From positions 325,536-389,535 of the forward strand of contig NW_006768778.1 of the NCBI RefSeq assembly GCF_000204055.1: a stretch of 64,000 nucleotides of DNA, read 5' to 3'. Below the pieces are notes generated by a model. The model saw only the letters and a program-made list of their open reading frames with translations. It searched no databases and was not told the DNA's origin. How positions within the stretch are numbered: position 1 is the stretch's first letter; each line of letters starts with the position of its first letter. The stretch is from Melampsora larici-populina 98AG31 (Eukaryota; Basidiomycota; Pucciniomycetes; Pucciniales; Melampsoraceae). Shown here piece after piece: positions 60,370-64,000 of the stretch. Made by a program: the position numbers and the translations under genes.

Positions 60370-61623
60370 TTATCGTCTGCATGAATCATCATCATCGCGG
60401 TAGAAAGGTTTAGATCTATGACTAGACTCTTTTTCGTATCGATCATCTTTTGTAGATCGTGAAACGTGATGTGAATCAGTTTCACGTTTGTAGCTTCGAA
60501 AGTCATCGCGCCTATCATCCCGTGAGTCATTGCGATCATATCGATCACGAGAATCACGAGGTGCCGGTGAGTATGATCTACGTCGATCATATGAATCTCG
60601 GTCGTCATCATGATTCCGTCTTCTGTCGTCTTTACTTCGTGAATCTATCAGTCAAGCAATGCATAAATGAACAAGTGTTATACATCCAAAGAGTTGGCTC
60701 TTTACAGATATCTGGATTGCGTACTTGATTCACCAGCTCGATCAGATGGACCGATTTCCTTGAGTAACTTCTTGATCCGTTTTGCATCTTTACGCGCTCT
60801 TCGATCATCTTCATCTTCATCATCACCACGTTTGGACTTCTTCCTTCCCCTTTTCTCATCCGGATCACGATGTTTCTTTTTACTTTCTTTCTTTTTACGT
60901 TTTTTCCTTTCTTCAAGTAAATAATTAGCCATTGGATCTTCTGGATCGATATCATTTGATTCATCACTTTGGTTTTCGTCTTGATCTTGAGTTATATGTA
61001 ATTCAGGTAATGCATTCAATCTTTCACCTAAATCGGCATCTCTTTCTGTCATCTTACCTTCATTTGTACGTTCAAGTTGTTTATAATTTTTACAATGGTC
61101 TACTCTTAATGTTCTACCAAGCACTATTGCTCCATTTAAATTATCAACTGCAAGATTGGTTGAAAGTTGATTTTCATACATTAAGAAACAAAATCCTCTC
61201 GATTTGACAGGTCCGGCTTTGGTTTTCACTTGTGATTTTGCTTCTTCGGGGTTACCTGATTCGTTTTTAGTTTGTTCTGGTTTGGCTTTAGGCATGTTGA
61301 TATCCACTGGCTCGCCATACTGTGAGAAAATCGTAATCACATCGCCCTCTGTAAGACCAGTATCAAGACCTCCGATATAAATGTATGCACTGTCTTTGTA
61401 CTATGTACTCCGAATCATTTTGTAAGCTTCTTATTTCATTTGAAGAATAAAATGAGAAAAACACAGAGGGCGAACATCGTCATGCCACGAAGCTTGGATT
61501 CCTAGTGCAAGTTCCTTCTCGTTGATGGCCTTGGTGGCTCGGATGCTAGGTTTGAATGAGTAACGTTAGACTCTTGACCATGAGTTCAAGGACAGGAAAA
61601 AGGAATGGACTCAACTTGTTCAT
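60370..61623 (-). CDS. IST3: U2 snRNP-associated RNA-binding protein Ist3/Snu17 (RES complex)
   Basis: Four exons on the minus strand, 61623-61616, 61545-61476, 61400-60725 and 60644-60370, encode 342 residues. Ist3 (Snu17/RBMX2) belongs to the RES complex with Bud13 and Pml1, which aids pre-mRNA splicing and retention. Diagnostic features are the N-terminal AINEKELALGIQASWHDDYK motif, RNP2 in YIYIGGL, RNP1 in KSRGFCFLMYE, and AVDNLNG...RTLRVDHCKNYK after the RRM. The loop between the second and third strands carries about 20 extra charged residues (the MPKAKPEQTKNESGNPEEAK region). A Lys-rich segment and an Arg/Asp/Ser-rich tail follow, the latter largely in exon 4. The first coding exon is only 8 nt. 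The ATG is 166 bp from the divergent FIST gene. Confidence 0.88.
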
Positions 61624-61789
61624 TGTTAAATCTGATCGTGAGGTGGGTGAGACAGGGTTGGAAAGGTTGAAAGAGAATGCCAAGTTGAAGGCCGAAGAGT
61701 GAAATAAGTTTATGTCACCTTAGGCTTATGTCTGTACTTAAGGTTCTCTCGCCGCATTCAATTTCTGTCCTTGGTCACTTCAGCACGGG
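61624..61789. promoter_or_regulatory. Short divergent promoter between IST3 and the FIST-domain gene
   Basis: Only 166 bp separate the two start codons on opposite strands. No TATA box was recognised. The two genes must share regulatory DNA. Confidence 0.55.
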
Positions 61790-63691
61790 ATGTTCACCAC
61801 GGTCATTCATGAAGCTCGTCAGTCAATTCGATCAAGGAGTCTTCGATTTTCTACCCACCAGCAGCGAGCCTATTGGATCAATCAAACCTTTGTTTCCCAT
61901 TCACCAAAAGACTTGCTCGAAAATGTTCGACAAGCACTCTTGTTACCGAAGTCTACTCCTACTTCTCGACGTCCACCACTCTTATTCACCATCTCAAAGC
62001 ATCTTCCCTCATCGGAGTTATCGGAACTAGTGACGATATTTCAAAGCCTTCAAACGAGCTACGAACCTATCGGTTGTTTATCCGATTCCTTACGCTCAGA
62101 ACAGGAAGTTTTAGAGCCACAGGGCAAGCTACATAGTGTAGCGCTTGCCAAATGGTGTGGTGGAGAAGGCTCTCATGGTCTTAAAGCGATCTCCTTCAAA
62201 TCAACTGGGTTCTCTCGATCACCCATCTCTGTCGGTCGGGAGATCTTACCTAATCTGAAAGATTCAAAAGAAGATGAAAGACTTGATTTAGCTTTAGATC
62301 TCGATCATCAGGATTCGTCCTCATTTAAGGATCAACAGTCAAAGTGGGATGGACTATGGTCCCGACGTGACTTGCAAGAGGAGATACCTGCTGAGCTGCA
62401 ATCAATTCCGTAGGACAACCTCCTTTCCCTAATCATCGATATTTTTTGTTATCACTTCAAGAAACGTATCCTACTCTTCTCTGTATCTCAAGAGATCATC
62501 GCTGCTTAGATACTAATCCGTTTTGGATATGAATGTATGCAAATACCGACAGCCCAGATGACGTCACATCAATCGTCTTTTTTACTGCAAGCGCTCCACA
62601 ACCCTTTCTAGAAGGATTAAAGACGAGATTCCCTTCAGCTTCTCTCCTTGGACTTATCGCAGCTTCTACACCATTTGAAACCGGTCGACCATGTACGCTA
62701 TTTCGTGATGGATGGATCGGTGATGATGGTGCAGTAGGTGTAGCAGTGGTAGATTCATCTAACGGTCTTTCAACAAGGCTTCCAAAAGTACAATATTCTG
62801 GTCTACGCGCGTTAGGAAGACCTATGGAGGTAACTTCGTGAGTTGATCTAATCTCATATGTGCAAGTGCAATCATACACTCTCAAAATTTCTCATAAAAC
62901 GACTTTGTGCAGTGCTCGTGGTAACATTATCTTGATGCTTAACAAGGAAAATGCTGCTCAGGCCCTAATGGCGTCCATCAAACAAGATTCTGAATATACC
63001 TCCGGTAGTAACTTACCCATCGGAAAAGAAGACGACATTTTTGCCGCATTTTTTTCCGCCGATCCCTCAAAGGTAAGACCGTTCTAAAAGAAGAATTGTC
63101 TGAGAGGTACAAGTGTGATAAATCTCATGTTTTGATCACATCACTTTCAGGACTCCGATTCGGCGATTTCTCAATCAGAGCACTTGTTGGAAATCTGTAG
63201 GATTGTTGGCGGTGCACCATCTCGTGGAGCCCTCGGAATAGACCGAACAGACCACGTCTCAAATGGTTCATGGGTTCAAGTTCGTTGACTTAGACCAAGT
63301 CTTCAAAATCATTAAAGATACTCATTGAAGCTTCTTTCTTTTCAACGTAGTTTGCGGTCTTCTCCGAAGATATTCAACACAAGACTAAAACACTCGATGG
63401 TCAATTTCAATTTGGCTGCTCCCCAGAGAGCGGTTTAAATCATTCCTCTCAGCAACTGGAGGGCACTTTTATCGCTGCTAGTGAACATGGATTCATGGCC
63501 AATCCCACGGGCGAGGGAAAAGCATTTGTTATCAGCGTAAAAGGTACACGTGGAGCTTTGTGAATTGATGAAACAGCTTTACCACACGCTAGGCAGCTAT
63601 CAATGCTGTAGTATATAGTAATGAAGAGGGTAAAAGCTTAGCTCTTGGGGCTCCATCTCTTTTTAAGCCCATAGATGCTTGCACTACTTGA
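61790..63691 (+). CDS. FIST-domain protein, probably mitochondrial
   Basis: Six exons, 61790-62409, 62553-62837, 62913-63072, 63151-63279, 63351-63543 and 63597-63691, encode 493 residues. FIST domains are proposed small-ligand sensory domains; fungal members are uncharacterised. Recognisable parts are LFTISKHLPSSELSELVTIF, VTSIVFFTASAPQPFLEGLK, FPSASLLGLIAASTPFETGR, FGCSPESG and a C-terminal INAVVYSNEEGKSLALGAPS. The N-terminus, rich in Arg and Ser with no acids (ARQSIRSRSLRFSTHQQRAY), fits a mitochondrial presequence. Intron 1 (143 bp) was chosen because it joins ELQSIP to PDDVTSIVFF in frame. At intron 5 the AG after GGC was preferred to a nearer TAG that gives an early stop. The start at 61790 was preferred over a different-frame ATG at 61728. 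Confidence 0.78.
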
Positions 63692-64000
63692 TGAAGGATC
63701 ATCATAGAACGTTCAAAGATTCATTGCGTTTCTGGCAAACATGATCTACGAATACTGTTTGCTTATAGAATTACACCTTATACAATATCTAGTGTTCTTT
63801 TACAATTGACCTAGAACTAGCGCCTCACTAGCTTGAAAAATGCTCAAAACTTGCCTCGAAACTTGCTAATTCAGCCTCCGCTCCGCTTAAGGGATGCGAG
63901 TTCTCTGGAAACATGTAAATTTTGGATGGTGTGCCTTGCGCCTGTAAACCATGATACCAACTATACCAATGGATGTGATATGATCAATTAGGAGCGAAAT
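63692..64000. other. 3' flank of the FIST gene to the window end
   Basis: No feature recognised. Confidence 0.4.

Noticed and set aside
61728..61790. Earlier ATG as start of the FIST gene.
   Set aside because: It lies in another frame and no intron joins it to the main frame.

Overview
The window looks like chromosomal DNA of an intron-rich basidiomycete, most probably a rust fungus (Pucciniales). The reasons are AT-rich sequence, genes cut by many introns of about 50-130 bp, a KDZ transposase of the type typical of basidiomycetes, candidate secreted proteins, and housekeeping genes scattered among decayed transposons. The genus cannot be fixed from the sequence alone. I joined exons by hand from GT-AG (once GC-AG) signals. 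Every model listed with exons keeps one open frame from ATG to stop.

Layout. 0-9 kb is transposon territory: a CACTA-like foldback, a ~177-bp tandem repeat, an intact 11-exon KDZ transposase (2857-6539) and, just downstream, an array of ~13 CAGAYNNRTCTG-type palindromes. 9.3-21.4 kb is a housekeeping block: glycerol kinase (+), mitochondrial ribosomal protein uL29m (-) and, divergent from it, the largest subunit of RNA polymerase III (+, 21 exons). 21.5-35 kb is repeat-rich. It holds a complete PIF/Harbinger-type element (23926-27516, transposase plus Myb/SANT-like partner, TIRs and a GAA target duplication), several foldback elements, tandem repeats and one small cysteine-rich secreted protein. 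35.7-42.7 kb carries a Vnx1-like vacuolar cation/H+ antiporter and a P-loop kinase of the uridine-kinase-like family with a 9-nt exon. 42.7-49.6 kb is degraded repeat sequence: a mariner-like MITE with a tRNA-derived segment inside, and a Copia relic. 49.6-64 kb holds an unrecognised nuclear-type protein, a pepsin-like protein with broken catalytic motifs, an acidic secreted protein, an SCP2 sterol-carrier protein ending in SKL, the splicing factor Ist3/Snu17 and, divergent from it, a FIST-domain protein.

There is no operon logic here. The shared signals are two divergent promoters (uL29m/RPC1 and IST3/FIST) and a tail-to-tail pair of secreted proteins near 53-56 kb. The most interesting points are the KDZ gene with its palindrome array, the complete Harbinger element, the SCP2 gene whose last intron decides whether the peroxisomal signal is made, and the catalytically dead aspartic protease.
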